Assembly (NCBI GenBank): GCA_031002005.1
Contig: CM061920.1
Span: 120,890,095 to 120,954,094 of the forward strand
Reading direction: 5' to 3'
From: Vandiemenella viatica
Taxonomy: Eukaryota > Arthropoda > Insecta > Orthoptera > Morabidae
DNA: 64,000 nt
Shown here: piece after piece, positions 10,539 to 21,200 of the stretch
How positions within the stretch are numbered: the first letter of the stretch is position 1
How the letters are laid out: every line of letters begins with the position of its first letter
Translations under genes and position numbers: made by a program
The notes under the pieces: generated by a model
Told to the model about the DNA's origin: nothing
The model's input: only the letters and a program-made list of their open reading frames with translations
Database searches by the model: none

Positions 10539-12368
10539 GCTGCGAAGCATCACAAAGCACTCGGAAGGGATGGGAAAGACGAGCTTCTAACGTTTTGGAT
10601 ACACCATCTAACAAAACTTGTCAGGAAACTAGAAATACTTAATCATAAAGGAAACAAGAGTAAGTTTCATTTTATAAATAAAATTTCAGACGTATGCAAC
10701 TTTTGGGAAGCTCCATGCAATTAATCAGGTCATTTGCCGAACGTGAATTATCTGTTTACTTCGTATAAAATTACCAATTTCCTGTTTCATACACCTTTTT
10801 CTCAAATTCCAAAAAAATAAAAAAATAATATAATTTTTAAAAAAAAAAAATAATATAGTTTTTTTAAAGTAAAAAGAATAATATAATTAAATAAAGTCTA
10901 TTAGACGAGGAAGTTTAGCGTCTCGCTTAAATATAATTAACGTATTTTTTTTTCACCTTTGCTATAAAATTTTACCTTATTTTTATCACTAGTGGTGGCA
11001 TATGGTTAAGATTGTTTCTAAGCTAAATTAGACTATCAGATATCCGTCCTTTTAACATCTCACATTTGTTAAATTTGTACAAGGTAACTATATTCTAGAC
11101 AATTATGACGATGTAATTAACGTGCAGTATACAGCAGAAAAATTTACTAACTAAAATCTGTTAAAACCTGAAGATAAGTCACTAATTTTTTACCCATTCT
11201 CCCACATCTATCGATGCGACAGTCATGCTGGCTATAGTTTAGATATTGAATATTTCGGGCTTGTTTAATACATGTGATACTCTACGATAATCGGGTGTGT
11301 TGCCAGTTTGGGAGCCAAACGTCAAGGTGTAATTTATACTTTCGCCACATCGGAGCAGGGTCCCGTAGTAACCGCCATCCTGAGGCGGCTTCCCGCAGTC
11401 AGCTGCGACGGTTCCCAATCTCCGCCTCATAAACCACATATTTTACAAACAAAATACGCTTATCACACACAGAACGTTTCTTATGCAGATGGCCATACAA
11501 CGTAGTGTAAATTCTACGTTTCTCACAAGTCTGGTTCTATCACGGATAGGGCACATAATTACACACCGGGCACGGTACGGAAAAAAAGCTTTGCGTTAGC
11601 AAATTGTGAAGTCGCAGCTTACAGGGTCTGTACAGGAATACAAAAAATTGAATATTAATAGTAACATCATTTGGACTTTAATTTATTCGTAAATTTATTC
11701 GTGTTTGATCAATTTTTGGTTTTGCTTCATTTAAAAACGGTCAAAACAATTATTTAAGCAATGATACATATTTGAATTGATGCATATAAGAAATAAATTC
11801 AGTAGCAAATGTAATCCCAAATTCACAAATTTTAAAGTAAATAACACAAACTTGGTTTTCCTACTGAGATTAAGTACGAAAACGAGTCCTGATAAACTTA
11901 AGTTACTTCTCCGCTGACTGTATGTTTTAAAGTTATTAAAATCTTTTTTGGTGGATTATTGAACATTAAATGATAATATTGATACCAATATATTTACCTC
12001 GATCGCCTTTCCTACCTGCAGAAGACGGAAGCAGAAGCAGATATGCTCTGTGAAAATGCATTAGGTCGCAGGGACCTATCAGTAGACAACCGAACAGTGA
12101 AACCATTTCTGCGGATGTCTGCGGCTTAGAAGTACGGCAGCGTGAATTAAGAGGACATTCGTCTTGCAATAACCTGTCGCTGTCGGTCTACATGTCCACA
12201 TGTAGGTGAAAGTTCTTCACATCATCTACTGGCTGCAAGTAGTACTGGCAATATTTACACACCTTATTCTTTGTGACGTTCTTACAAAATGGGGACTCAA
12301 AAGTTCTGTGCTGCTGTTAGTATTGTTAAAAAAACCCGGACAGAATGAACTGTGTCACCATCATTAAC
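10539..12368. other. No gene recognised
   Basis: Mostly AT-rich, with A and T runs around 10800-10960. Short open frames near 11240-11500 and 11970-12170 lack motifs. No exon-like GC-rich segment with kelch features is present. Confidence 0.45.
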
Positions 12369-12611
12369 ACCGAGCGATGTGGGTGAACGGTTAACGTTCT
12401 GGCCTCGCATTCGGAAGGACGCGGGTTCGAATCCCCGTCCAGGCATCCAGATTTGGGTTTTCCATGGTTTCCCCAAATCACTCCAGACGAATGCCGGGAT
12501 GCTTCCTTCAAAAAGACCGAATTCCTTCCCGTTCCTTGTCCGCATTCCCATCCCGCCTCTAATGACCTCGACGTCGACAAGGCGTAAAGCCGTAAGTAAA
12601 AGAAAAAAAAG
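12369..12611 (+). mobile_element. tRNA-derived SINE, family 1 (near full length)
   Basis: Head with box A-like GGGTGAACGG and box B GGGTTCGAATCCCC, body with CCAGATTTGGGTTTTCCATG and CACTCCAGACGAATGCCGGG, tail GGCGTAAAGCCGTAAGTAAA plus A-run. AACACC occurs at the left edge and directly after the A-run, a plausible short target duplication. Confidence 0.85.
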
Positions 12612-13731
12612 AACACCTTCGTTATTCCAGATTAACTGTTAGATTTTCAATTTCTTATTATTTCCAACTTTTGTTATGGGAACTTGTTTCACTGCGAAGG
12701 ACAGATCATTTTATCTACAATAGTTAATTGCGGTTCGAGCCATTATGTGTTACACCTGAGGATTTCTTGCGCTGTGAAGTTCCGCTGACAGTGAGGTGTG
12801 AGCGAGGCGTGCAGTAATTAGCAGAGCCGTGTGGGGCGGTGTTCATTAAAGCTGCCGCGCTGCCACTGGGTCAAGAGGCGCCACACTGGCGCCTCGCACG
12901 CACTAAGCAGCGGCAACACGCTCACGGCTGCGTGCCCAAACAGAATCGCGGGTCCAAACATGCGTCACGGCGGCGAATACGAATTGGCTGCAGCAACAGC
13001 AGCGTGCGCTGTAAACAACAAAAATTATCAAACTTCGCAATTAAAAATACGTGCTCGAAAGAACCTGATATCAAATTACTCGCATTGTACTGCTCGCTTC
13101 CTCATATAGCTCTACACTCACTGAGTGACTACCAGCCTTATATGAATTAATTTCTTTTAAGCATCTGTGTCGTATACCCGGAGGAAGTGGGGGTAGGAAT
13201 GAGAGAAAAAACCTAGATGGACAACAAATTGAAAGGAAATAACTTTTCTAACGTAAAGAACTAATTAGCAGTGGCAGTTACTTCTCATTAACTTTGTTTT
13301 CTCATCAGGACCTTACGCTTCGTAAGATTGTTCCCAAGGACTGAAAAATGAATCTGCTTTTCGTCATGTCAAAAACCTGTTGAGTACTATCATGGAATGA
13401 CTAGAGAAACTGTATGGACCCAGCAGGTGGCTTACAGAATGCCGTGGATGCACATTACTGTCTTTCAATTAGTCTTGATTTACTATTCTTATTTTAAACA
13501 CTGTTGATAATTTAAAGATATGTTCACTGCAATTTGAAGTTCATTTATTTACCAGTCAGTGAATCACCAACATCTTTCATTTCTGTAAAATGTCTTATAA
13601 ATTTCAATACAATGTTTTGTTTGAAAATGCCGACTCAAATTTCCGATCGTTGTGCAAATGGATTCTTTAAAATTCCTGCAATTATTTAGACCAGACAACG
13701 GAAGAAAGATGATGGCAGTACTAATTAAAAA
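12612..13731. other. No gene recognised
   Basis: A GC-rich patch lies at about 12780-13000, but its frames have no family motif and no convincing splice-bounded exon. The rest is AT-rich. Confidence 0.4.
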
Positions 13732-15020
13732 TATTGGAGGAGAAGGTCCAAAGATGGGCTAGGGTCTAAATACGGGCTACTTACTGAAAGTGGGGGAAGG
13801 GGGTGGTGCTCAGGCACGAGAATGGCACCAAAAGGAACATCTAGTGGTAGGAGAAGAGTAGTGAGCAAATGAACTCGGTATGTGACACACGTGCGTTGGC
13901 GCAAATTGTTTTATGGGAAAACTTCCTATTGAAAATCTCAAAACTTTTCAAGGTATGTCAACATTAATATCTCTCTTTCTTACTTACCCAATAAATTAAA
14001 TGGTTTCCACCTTATCTCAAAGTAAATGACCTGAGATTCATGCAGGACACATATCCTGTTCGATTTGTTTGTTTTGTAATGGTTGCCGAGGCCATCAACC
14101 TGAAGTACCGCATGGTCTAAAAACGGGCAACAATTGGTGGTCCAATAACGGGCTGCCTCGTGTCAAATTAACACCAAGATTTCAGCACCCTGTATCAAAG
14201 ACCAACTGCTCAGACTTCAACGTCCCAAAGGGTTCATCCATTTGATGTACCTTCGAGCCCTACCATTGCAAAGAAAAAGCAATTGTGGATGCAAGTGCGC
14301 CAAAACTTGAATCATAATTGGATCTTCTTACAGCGAATGATTGAAGAAAAGTGTGAAGCGTACAGCCTTGAACAATTGTCAGACGATTGTGAAAGTGTTA
14401 TCAGTTGCCTCAGCAAAGAAAAATAATTAAACATTACCAAACCAAACCAAACCAAGCCCATTAGGTAAGCTCAGCGAAGAGCTGGACTCTGAAGAAGACC
14501 AGGGTCCCTCCTACTGATGACGACATTGACGATTTCTCTGGGGGATAAACGTGGTGACGACAAAGCAGCATGCAATTTCAGTAATGGACTCTTTTCAGAT
14601 GATGTCAGGTTCGAAGTGTGGATTCAGTTCTACAGGTGTGAAGGTTGGGCAAAGACTGAATGTGCTGGAATGGAAAATGAAATATATCTGAAAAAAATGG
14701 AGTGAGAATATGTAAAATGTCAAGTTAATAAAGTTTTTGAACAAAATTGTTGTTCTTTAATTTATTAGGAGATAAATTTCCCTTTTTAAACAAGTATCCC
14801 GTATTTGGATCACCTCTTGAAAATCAGTCATTTTACATTTTTTTATAATCATTTGATTTTGTGAAATTGAAACTGGTTATTAACGTTTTTAACCCTCATA
14901 TCACCTTCATGATTGTTTATAGAAGCAAGTGACATCAAAATTATCCATATTGAGTGACCAGGAAAATCACAAGGACCAAAATAAAAGTGGTAGCCCGTAT
15001 TTGGACCTTCTCCTCTAATA
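13732..15020. mobile_element. DNA transposon with ~20-bp TIRs and six copies of an 18-bp motif
   Basis: The termini match as inverted repeats: TATTGGAGGAGAAGGTCCAA at the left and, in reverse complement, TATTAGAGGAGAAGGTCCAA at the right. Inside, an 18-bp motif close to GGTCCAAATACGGGCTAC occurs at 13745, 13763 (directly abutting), 14114 and 14139 on the + strand and at 14794-14811 and 14990-15007 on the minus strand. A remnant of the transposase C-terminus (14517-14705) suggests an internally deleted element, perhaps of the pogo/jerky group. Its length is about 1.29 kb. Confidence 0.7.
14517..14705 (+). pseudogene. Transposase C-terminal remnant (PHD-like zinc segment, degenerate)
   Basis: The frame contains FSDDVRFEVWIQFYRCEGWA and TECAG, which resembles the C-terminal pattern W-I/V-Q-C-x2-C-x2-W-A/C-H-x2-C-A-G found after the DDE domain in many insect pogo/jerky-type transposases. 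The first metal-ligand Cys is replaced (WIQF) and the His is missing, so the zinc site would not form. No DDE domain is visible upstream within the element. Assignment to this family is tentative. Confidence 0.45.
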
Positions 15021-15764
15021 AAAAGAGTGGTAGTGGTAGTAGAACGCTGATAACAAAAATATTACAATCATTGTGTAGGGTATCTCAATTAAAAATTACG
15101 AAAAAACTTCAAACAGCATAACAGATTCTACTTTTTCTATAAATGACTAATGTGCGCTCCCCCTTATCTACGAACGCATACGGAGAATGGCTGAATTTGA
15201 CTCAAGCTCCTTCCTAAGAGTGTTCTCCCAGTGAAGAGGTAGCTAGCAATTTCGTTTAGAGGAAACTAGATCTTTAATGTATACGAAGAAGAAAAAGTTG
15301 CAGAGTATTGTCTGGAGTTCTAAGAAAGATGGAGGGTGATGTATGTACTTCAAGTGAAGGGTGTCGGTGAACACTTACACATCGCAATATGTTTGGAAGT
15401 ATTGGCGCTAGCAAAATGACGCTTATAAAATTAACGAAAATTAAAAAAAGTAATATTGTAATCTTAGCACCTGATATTATAAGACATGTTACCTTTCTGT
15501 ATAGAAATGGATATGAGTGTGCATATATTTGTATGTTCTTTATACAAATACAGTTTTTATCAGCTTTCGATGGAACTTCACACACTTATAGCTTAAAAAA
15601 AAACAATCGGTTTACAAAACCTAAGGCTCCTCCTCCTTTACTCAAGAAAAAAGTCTTCGAAAAATATACCAAATGGAATAAAACATCAGAATTTTCATAT
15701 CCAGCAGCTGAGTAATGGCGGGTAGATCAGCTACGCGTAGTGTGTTATAACTGTGGGTCAAATA

Positions 15765-16845
15765 CACTGAAGAGCCAAAGAAACTGGTATAGGCATGCGT
15801 ATGCAAACAGAGAGATATGTAAACACTCAGAGTACAGGTGTCTGGCGCAGGCGTTAAATTGATACTGCTGCTACAATGGCGGGTTATCACGATTTAAATG
15901 AGTTTGAACGTGGTGTCATAGTGGCGCACGAGAGATGGGACACAGCATCTCTGAGGTAGCGATGAGGTGGGGATTTTCCCGTACGACCATTTCACGAGAG
16001 CACCGTGAATTTTTGGAATCCGGTAAAACATCAAATCTCCGACATCGCTGCGGCCGGAAAAAGATCCTGCAAGAACGGGACCAACGGCGACTGAAGAGAA
16101 TCGTTCAACGTGACAGAAGTTGCTGCGAATTTCAATGCTGAGCCATCAATAAGAGTCAGCGTGTGAACCATTCAACGAAAAATCGTCAATATGAGCTTTC
16201 GGAGCCGAAGGCCCATTCGTGTACCTTTGCTGAATACATAACACAAAGCTTTACGCCTCGCCTTGGCCGGTCAACACCAACATTTGACTGCTGATGGTTG
16301 GAAACATGTTGTCTGGTCTGACGAATCTCGTTTCCAGTTGTATCTAGCGGATGGACGTGTACGGGTATGGAGACCACCTCATGAATTCATGGACCCTGCA
16401 TGTCAGCAGGGGACTGTACAAGCTGGTGGAGGCTCTGTAATGGTGTGGGGCGTGTGCAGTTGGGGTGATATGGGATCCCTGATACGTATAGATACGACTC
16501 CTGGCTGATCACCTGCATCCATTGATGTCCATTGTGCATTCCGACGGACTTGGGCAATTTCAGCAGGACAATGCAACACCCCACACATCGAGAATTGCTA
16601 CAGAGTGGTTCCAGGAATACTCTTCTGAGTTTAAACACCTCCGCTGGCCACCAAACTCCCCACACATGAAAATTATTGTGCATATCTGCGATGCCTTGAA
16701 ACGTGCCGTTCAGAAGAGATCTCCACTCAGCACTACTTCAGATATTAGTCGAGTCCATGCCACGTCGTGTTGCGGCACTTCTGCGTGATCGCGGGGTCCC
16801 CACACGATATAAGGCAGGTGTACCAGTTTATTTGACTCTTCAGTG
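15765..16845 (+). mobile_element. Tc1-type transposon, full-length but inactive
   Basis: Terminal inverted repeats begin CACTGAAGAGCCAAAGAAAC at the left and CACTGAAGAGTCAAATAAAC at the right (reverse complement), flanked by TA on both sides (15763-15764 and 16846-16847), the standard Tc1/mariner target duplication. Length is 1081 bp, normal for a Tc1 element with one transposase gene. Confidence 0.9.
15876..16788 (+). pseudogene. Tc1 transposase, multiply disrupted
   Basis: The original start is probably the ATG at 15876. The frame breaks after about 23 codons and continues in other frames. The HTH region (15935-16141, with the Tc1-like VAMRWGFSRTTISREHREF) and the catalytic region follow. 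The first Asp is in VVWSDESRF and the second in FQQDNATPHT. The usual SPDLNPIE block carrying the third acidic residue reads SPHMKIIVHI, so the triad is lost. Several frame changes and stops separate the pieces. Tc1 transposases cut and paste their element at TA sites; this one cannot. Confidence 0.85.
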
Positions 16846-16847
16846 TA

Positions 16848-17684
16848 TATCACGTTACATGTGGAACTACTTTCGTCCACATGAAATCATGACGGAAGTA
16901 ATAGGACGTTCGTGAACGCAATGTAAATTATTAAAATCTCGGTGCCATGGTGATTCACTGAATTTTAGTCCCCTTTATAGTCCAGAATACATTTCAGCGT
17001 AACGACAACATCTGATGGATTTGAAATTCAAATCGTTTGCCGCATCCTCAATAATAAAATGCATTAACTGAATTGCGATCTGTGTCATTGAGTTGAGTTT
17101 ATTTTAGAACGACTGCAGCTAAAGGTCGTCGGTTTTCAGGAAGAGGAAACAAATGGTTGTAATTTGAAACTATATCTTCCTACGAGTTGTTACGCGCAAC
17201 TTAGTACGCGTGATCTAAGAATTTTATTGAACCTGTCTCGTGAAGAGATTCAATTTGCAAAATGTTTCAAAGCGGCAACAAACTTGGTAAATGGGAGGGG
17301 GCAGGAATTAACGGTGGGAGACTGCCTATCACAGTTCCTTCGGCAGATTTTTGTTTGTGTGTTATTGTTTTTTTTTTTTTTGGTTTTTTTTGGTTTTTTT
17401 ACTTTCTGCATACATTTTTGGCCCTACAGTTTTGTACACAACTCTTTTGGTTTTGGTGAGAACTGTTGTCTAGTCTGGTGCAGCGCAAATCCACATTTAT
17501 ACTATATAATAAGTAGACCCTGTGTACTGTGGCATTATATATGATAAAATGTGTCTGTACATGAAATTTATGAACGGTTCATACACCACTGACTGCGAGA
17601 GAAACAAAGCCTGAGAACCGATATAACATTACAGAGAAACACGCCTTCCTAATGATGTATAGTATTTTCTTATCAAATCTCATT
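16848..17684. other. No gene recognised
   Basis: AT-rich sequence with T-rich runs near 17370-17400. Open frames here are low-complexity Phe-rich artefacts. Confidence 0.5.
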
Positions 17685-17689
17685 AAGTT

Positions 17690-17934
17690 CCGAAGAAATA
17701 ATAGCCAGCATTAAAGGCCTCCATAACGGAAAAGGCATAGGAATTGACTATATACACGTTAAGCAGATCAAGAACATGTGTGAGACAGGAATAAAATGGC
17801 TTCTCGAGATTTTCAATGGATGTTTCCACAGTTGTAAGATTGCAAAGCTCTGGATAAAAGCCCAAGTTGTAGCACCACTAAAGCCCTGTAAACCCTCAGA
17901 CAATGTCAAGAGTTACCGCTCGTTACCCCGTTAA
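17690..17934 (+). pseudogene. LINE reverse transcriptase N-terminal fragment
   Basis: An open frame without an ATG reads IKGLHNGKGIGIDYIHVKQI, followed by WLLEIFNGC and LWIKAQVVAPLKPCKPSDN and then KSYRS. This fits the N-terminal reverse transcriptase pattern of non-LTR elements (L-K-N-x-K-A-x-G-x-D-x-I-P ... W-K-x-A-x-V-V-x-L-x-K-P-G-K ... Y-R-P-I-S-L). The catalytic YADD/FADD part is absent. The fragment ends at a stop just before the first kelch exon and is isolated from other LINE sequence. Confidence 0.75.
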
Positions 17935-18060
17935 GTAGGGAACACGTAAGACAGACAGTTACTTTCGCATTTATAGTGTTAGTGTAGATATTGAATCTTC
18001 AGTTTGTTCAGTTAACAAGTAGAATATGAGACAGGCATGTGTCCTCGTGGCTTGTTGCAG

Positions 18061-18213
18061 GAGGGATGTGGAGCGCCGTGTCAGCGGCGGCTGATGGCAC
18101 GGCGCCCGCCTCACGCGCCAAGCACAGCGCCACGCTGCTCGGCGGGCACATCTACCTGCTAGGCGGACGCAACGGCAACCTGCCGCTCAAGGACCTCTGG
18201 CGATACAGCCTCG
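18061..18213 (+). CDS. Kelch-repeat protein, first exon in window
   Basis: Internal exon between an acceptor (TTGTTGCAG, ending 18060) and a donor (GTGAGT, from 18214). It enters in phase 1 (two bases complete a codon) and leaves in phase 1. The translation starts at GMWSAVSAAADG and contains the kelch signature HSATLLGGHIYLLGGR, followed by KDLWRYSL: hydrophobic strand, double glycine, then the conserved aromatic pair at the end of the blade. The GC-rich sequence stands out from the AT-rich surroundings. Because it begins mid-codon, an upstream coding exon must exist; none was recognised in 1-18060. Kelch blades form beta-propellers that bind partner proteins, often as ubiquitin-ligase adaptors or cytoskeletal linkers; the specific role here is unknown. 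Insect KLHDC10/slim-like or LZTR1-like relationships are possible but unverified. Confidence 0.88.
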
Positions 18214-21200
18214 GTGAGTGCAGCTTTCATCCCTCAACAGTTGTACAAGTCGCTTTCAGTACCTTCAGTGTAGTAAGATCGGCTATAAGATATCCAGATG
18301 TCATTTTTATTTTATTTTACATTTACATTTTGACCCAGCATCTAGAGGCTAAACTGAGCCGCTACATCTTCACTAAAGATAGTATTACAGAGAAAATAAT
18401 GATTGTAATACTAATTATGTAAATAAATGACCAATAAGGGAGCAGCAACTAAATAAGGGAACAAATTACAATTTAACATCTGCACCTAATATATCGAAAC
18501 TACAAGGATGCATGTACGTATATGAAAAATTCTTACAAATCCTACTTATTAACAACTGTATGTATTAAATGAGTTCTTTGACTGTCCCACTTGTTACGAA
18601 ACCTCGCTAGATGGATTCAGATATCCAGATGACTGGTCGAACGGTATGATGCTTCAAATACCCTGGAGTATCGACTGCGGCGGAGACCCCAGCGCTTCGG
18701 TAAGTTACCCTCCAGCAGTCACTCAGAAAGAAGAGTCCTCTGAGAAAAAAAAAAAAAATATCCAGTTGTCAACGCAAATTCAAAACAAAATAAAGGTTAT
18801 CTCATTTCTTTTTTCAGCGGTTGTGACCCCTTTTTCTTCTTTGCTCAGTTTTCTAAGCTTTCTATCAGTAACGTCACTTTGAAAGGTCAAAGAAGTAGCT
18901 ACAAAATATATATACTTAGACATCAACCGAAATAAACTTACCATAAACCAGATTCTGGTGTATAATATGTATTAAAGAATGCAAATAATTGATTGCTTGT
19001 ATGAGAAATTGATTAGGTATAACAAAAACCACATAATACACCATCGATAACAGACTTTAAATTTAGAACTGAAACCTAATTAATGAGAAGTTGTTAACCT
19101 CAACAGTTATATAAACGTTCCCTCAAAAGGCGCACTGAACCTGTTATCTAGTGGAAACAGGGTTGGATGTTTCTTCTACTCCACATTCAATCTTTATCCG
19201 TTATCTGGAGATTAGAAACTGTTCTTGTTATAGAGCACTCCCCAACCATGAAATATAACTATACGGATCCTGCCAGAGGCGTATTCTGCGAATCATCATG
19301 GCTGAACCTAAGAACGAAGTTTTTATCGTCTTCGAGAATTAATAGACTTATAATCTTCTCGGCTGACTAGCTGAGTTAAAGAGGTGTTTACACATGATTT
19401 TTCGGCGATCAAATCCACTTTCGCCATCTTCTGTTGAAAATGGCTAGTCATGAGAGAACATTATATTAATGGCTTGACACACAACTTCCTTCGGCCAGCG
19501 CCACTTTTACCATGGAGAAGTCGTGATGTAACCACATTGCGAGACACTATAAAGATTTTTTTTTTTTTTTTTTTGGTAGGATTGTACATAATTTTTTATT
19601 CATAGCTGTCAGTTAAGTGTACAATTAATAATTCTGACAAACGGTACTTAGTAAAAATAACCTGATTCTGGGAACTCTCGTTCAGCACTTGGGCCACAAA
19701 ATCTGGATGCTGTAAATATTTTTTCTTTTATTTGGGCAGTTTAAGAAGGTAATAGACATATACAACAAATATAAGATAATATTCCGGAAGAAAAGGCCAA
19801 GTTACAGAAATATGTCAAAATGGAATGAAAGACGTAGATTAAGAAGCTTGTACTGCACTCACTGGTGAACTTTTACGTAATACTATATCTCGCAACTAAT
19901 ACAAATCACGGACTAAACGACCCACGTGAAGTTTTTTAAATTTAAATAAAACGAAATGACATTTGACTGACGAGGTCTCCTAAAACATATTCGGAGTAGA
20001 AGATGAGACATTGTATTATTAGGGCTGTTACTTCTGACGGTAAGACCAATGCTGTGACTGCCTGCTTTACTACGAATAGGGGGCTGCGGTCGTCATGGCA
20101 ACCGCACCCACGCCTCCTGCCTGCGTGTTATGGAGTTCCCTGCGTGCAGGCGGTGTATATGCATGTGCACACGTGCGTGAAATATAGCGGACACTACAAC
20201 AATAATTGCAATGGTACGCTCTTCAGCGTGAATGAAAGACTATAGCTGATTTGAAAAAATGTATTGCATATTGCATTTCCACCGTTAAATAACTTACGAG
20301 ATGCTTGAGGAAGTCGACACTAATAAAATTAAGCATAAAACCCAAATTTAAGATATTCATACATGACGTAAGTTTTGTCGTTTTTATGACTTATCTGTCA
20401 GAAGAAAATACAAATAATTTGTGTAGAGAAAAACTTGGGTTAATCATATTTTTCCGCAATTTTTTTTGTCGTGAAATGCTACTGTCATTCTTACCTTAAA
20501 TAGCTAAGTGATTCGTCATATCCCTATAATACTTAGTCATCACTCTCTGTTCGAGTTGAAGGAGTCTTTCATTTACTATCTTTTGTGCCATTACATCGAC
20601 ATACCCTCCACTTGGTACATCATCCGTTATTTGGATCTCCATTTTAATTCAGGTGAACTAACAAATTAACCAATCTCGCTGACCTCAAATTATAATCCAC
20701 CATTCTACCCCCGCATCTTTGTAGAATTCTCTTAACTTATTTCACTTATCATTTACAGGAAAGTTCATTTTCCTTCTTTCTCCGTCCTCGTCAATTCTCG
20801 GTACACTTCTATTCAAGTAGTACCACATCATAAATGCATAAATTCTTCATATATGTAGCTTTTCTTTCTCTGCTTTTCTTTCTTACTTGTTTTCGTTTTT
20901 AATATGCATCTTCTGTCTATATAATATCTGATTTACCCCTAGCTGTTATTTTAGAATCCTGTAAGTTACTTTACAGTATCCTGTCAGATGCTGCACGCTT
21001 TCTTGTTAGATTTAATTCACAGTAATTATAAAATGAGCTCTGCCTTTTCCTTTTCTCTTTATAGTCAGAACTACAATTAAATCGTTTCTTAAGAAAAATG
21101 AAATCTTTAAAGACGTACAACTAATTTTCAACATATTGCTACCTAGCTGCACATTTGAAAATTTTAAGTTTAAATTTGAGGCTACATTTTTTACATTTCA

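Noticed and set aside
10255..10590. Open frames on both strands across a tandem repeat
   Set aside because: Explained by GC-rich composition and the 45-bp tandem repeat; no motif.
12369..12440. tRNA gene-like boxes A and B (also at 40440-40510, 43705-43760, 53060-53125)
   Set aside because: The same head recurs with a common non-tRNA body and A-rich tail, and the cloverleaf does not close, so these are SINEs rather than functional tRNA genes.
18605..18705. Possible small exon ending in GTAAGT
   Set aside because: Encodes no kelch residues, and exons 18061-18213 and 44584-44741 already join in frame with a proper split codon.
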